In this document: positions 5,403 through 5,702 of the stretch, one piece after another
Layout: every line of letters begins with the position of its first letter
Numbering within the stretch: the first letter of the stretch is position 1
The notes under the pieces: generated by a model
What the model was told of the DNA's origin: nothing
The model's database searches: none
The model's input: only the letters and a program-made list of their open reading frames with translations
Made by a program: the position numbers and the translations under genes
NCBI GenBank assembly: GCA_937943605.1
Contig: CALEAW010000054.1
Location: 1-5,702 of the forward strand
Direction of reading: 5' to 3'
Length of the DNA stretch: 5,702 bases
From: an uncultured Sutterella sp.
GTDB lineage: Bacteria; Pseudomonadota; Gammaproteobacteria; Burkholderiales; Burkholderiaceae_F

Positions 5403-5418
5403 GCCTTCTTATGAAGGC
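5403..5418 (+). other. small stem-loop before the operon terminator
   Basis: GCCTTC-TTAT-GAAGGC is a perfect 6 bp stem with a 4-base loop, followed by ATTTA. The T tract is too short for it to be a terminator alone. It lies six bases before the main terminator and might act as an mRNA-stabilising or pausing hairpin. Confidence 0.4.
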
Positions 5419-5424
5419 ATTTAC

Positions 5425-5458
5425 GGGTGGACTACTTGATTGTGGTCTGCCCTTTTTT
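5425..5458 (+). terminator. intrinsic terminator of the orphan/nitroreductase operon
   Basis: GGGTGGACTAC (5425-5435) pairs over all 11 positions with GTGGTCTGCCC (5442-5452), using three G-T pairs and a six-base loop. TTTTTT (5453-5458) follows at once. The G-T pairs make it one-directional, since the complement strand would have A-C mismatches and no T tract. It lies about 95 bases after the nitroreductase stop; nothing gene-like lies between. Confidence 0.85.
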
Positions 5459-5536
5459 GTATTTGGTTGTCTAACAAATGATTGCGGGAGCAAATGGTAG
5501 TGGCGTGCAATGACAAGAGTTTGACGTCTACAGCTC

Positions 5537-5565
5537 TCGAAAGACGAATCGCACTTTTCTATAGT
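5537..5565 (+). promoter_or_regulatory. candidate sigma70 promoter for the last gene
   Basis: TCGAAA (5537-5542) matches four of six -35 positions. After 17 bases TATAGT (5560-5565) matches five of six -10 positions. The leader to the ATG at 5648 would be about 75 bases. A copy of the shared word ATGACAA (5510-5516) and TTGACG (5521-5526) lie just upstream. AAAGCT/AGCTTT (5577-5582 and 5595-5600) is a small inverted repeat in the leader. Confidence 0.4.
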
Positions 5566-5647
5566 CCTATCAGAACAAAGCTGATTGGTGAGCAAGCTTT
5601 CATGAAAATCTGCTTATTTCACCGTTTTTCTATGCAGGAGAACCAAA

Positions 5648-5702
5648 ATGGCACTCGACGCTCAGTTTAAAGCTCGCGATATCCGCGAGGTTCTTGATGC
5701 GA
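5648..5702 (+). CDS. 5' end of a further gene, product not identifiable
   Basis: Only the first 18 codons are present, MALDAQFKARDIREVLDA, and the frame runs open to the window end. The start is well supported: AGGAGA (5636-5641) sits about 7 bases before the ATG, after a terminator and a promoter-like stretch. The peptide is polar and probably helical, without a signal sequence, which suggests a cytoplasmic protein. Eighteen residues are too few to name a family. Confidence 0.75.
   Translation, partial: MALDAQFKARDIREVLDA

Noticed and set aside
5338..5670. Short frames on both strands in the last intergenic stretch
   Set aside because: They cross the terminator or the ribosome site of the last gene, have no own ribosome sites and show no domain-like content.
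1..5702. CRISPR arrays, tRNA genes, insertion sequences, attachment sites
   Set aside because: No regularly spaced repeats, cloverleaf-like segments, transposase or integrase coding, or paired terminal repeats were seen on either strand.

Overview
The window looks like a bacterial chromosome segment, most likely from a proteobacterium (beta or gamma). The grounds are an RtcB of the Escherichia coli type with the same C-terminal ending, intermediate base composition, strong AGGAGG-type ribosome binding sites, short gene spacing and several intrinsic terminators. I cannot name the species. There is no tRNA, rRNA, CRISPR array, transposase, integrase or recognisable mobile-element end.

Layout from left to right: (1) 1-272, a leader with an inverted repeat directly before a strong Shine-Dalgarno; (2) 273-1475, rtcB on the plus strand, the 3'-phosphate/5'-hydroxyl RNA ligase, complete with all expected active-site residues; (3) a strong hairpin at 1496-1527, usable as a terminator in both directions, shared with (4) a 66-residue two-helix membrane protein on the minus strand (1556-1756); (5) a divergent spacer of about 160 bases; (6) 1920-2588, an orphan acidic protein with a proline-rich middle and a predicted coiled-coil tail; (7) 2605-3576 on the minus strand, a ten-helix AEC (auxin efflux carrier) family transporter; (8) 3577-3926, a divergent control region of about 350 bases with palindromes, repeats, two candidate promoters and an 11-codon upstream ORF; (9) 3927-4733, a 268-residue protein I do not recognise, followed after 32 bases by (10) 4766-5329, a small SagB-like nitroreductase-family flavoprotein; (11) a well-formed terminator at 5425-5458; (12) a promoter-like stretch and the first 18 codons of a further gene from 5648 to the window end.

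Working together: genes 9 and 10 almost certainly form one two-gene operon, preceded by a short translated leader and closed by the 5425-5458 terminator. This orphan-plus-flavoenzyme pair is the best candidate for something undescribed. The remaining genes look like independent transcription units. One possible thread is a 7-base word, TTGTC(G/A)T, found in the upstream regions of rtcB (twice, inverted), of the orphan/nitroreductase operon (three times, closely packed) and of the last gene (once). It could be a shared regulator site, though this is inference from a hand scan.
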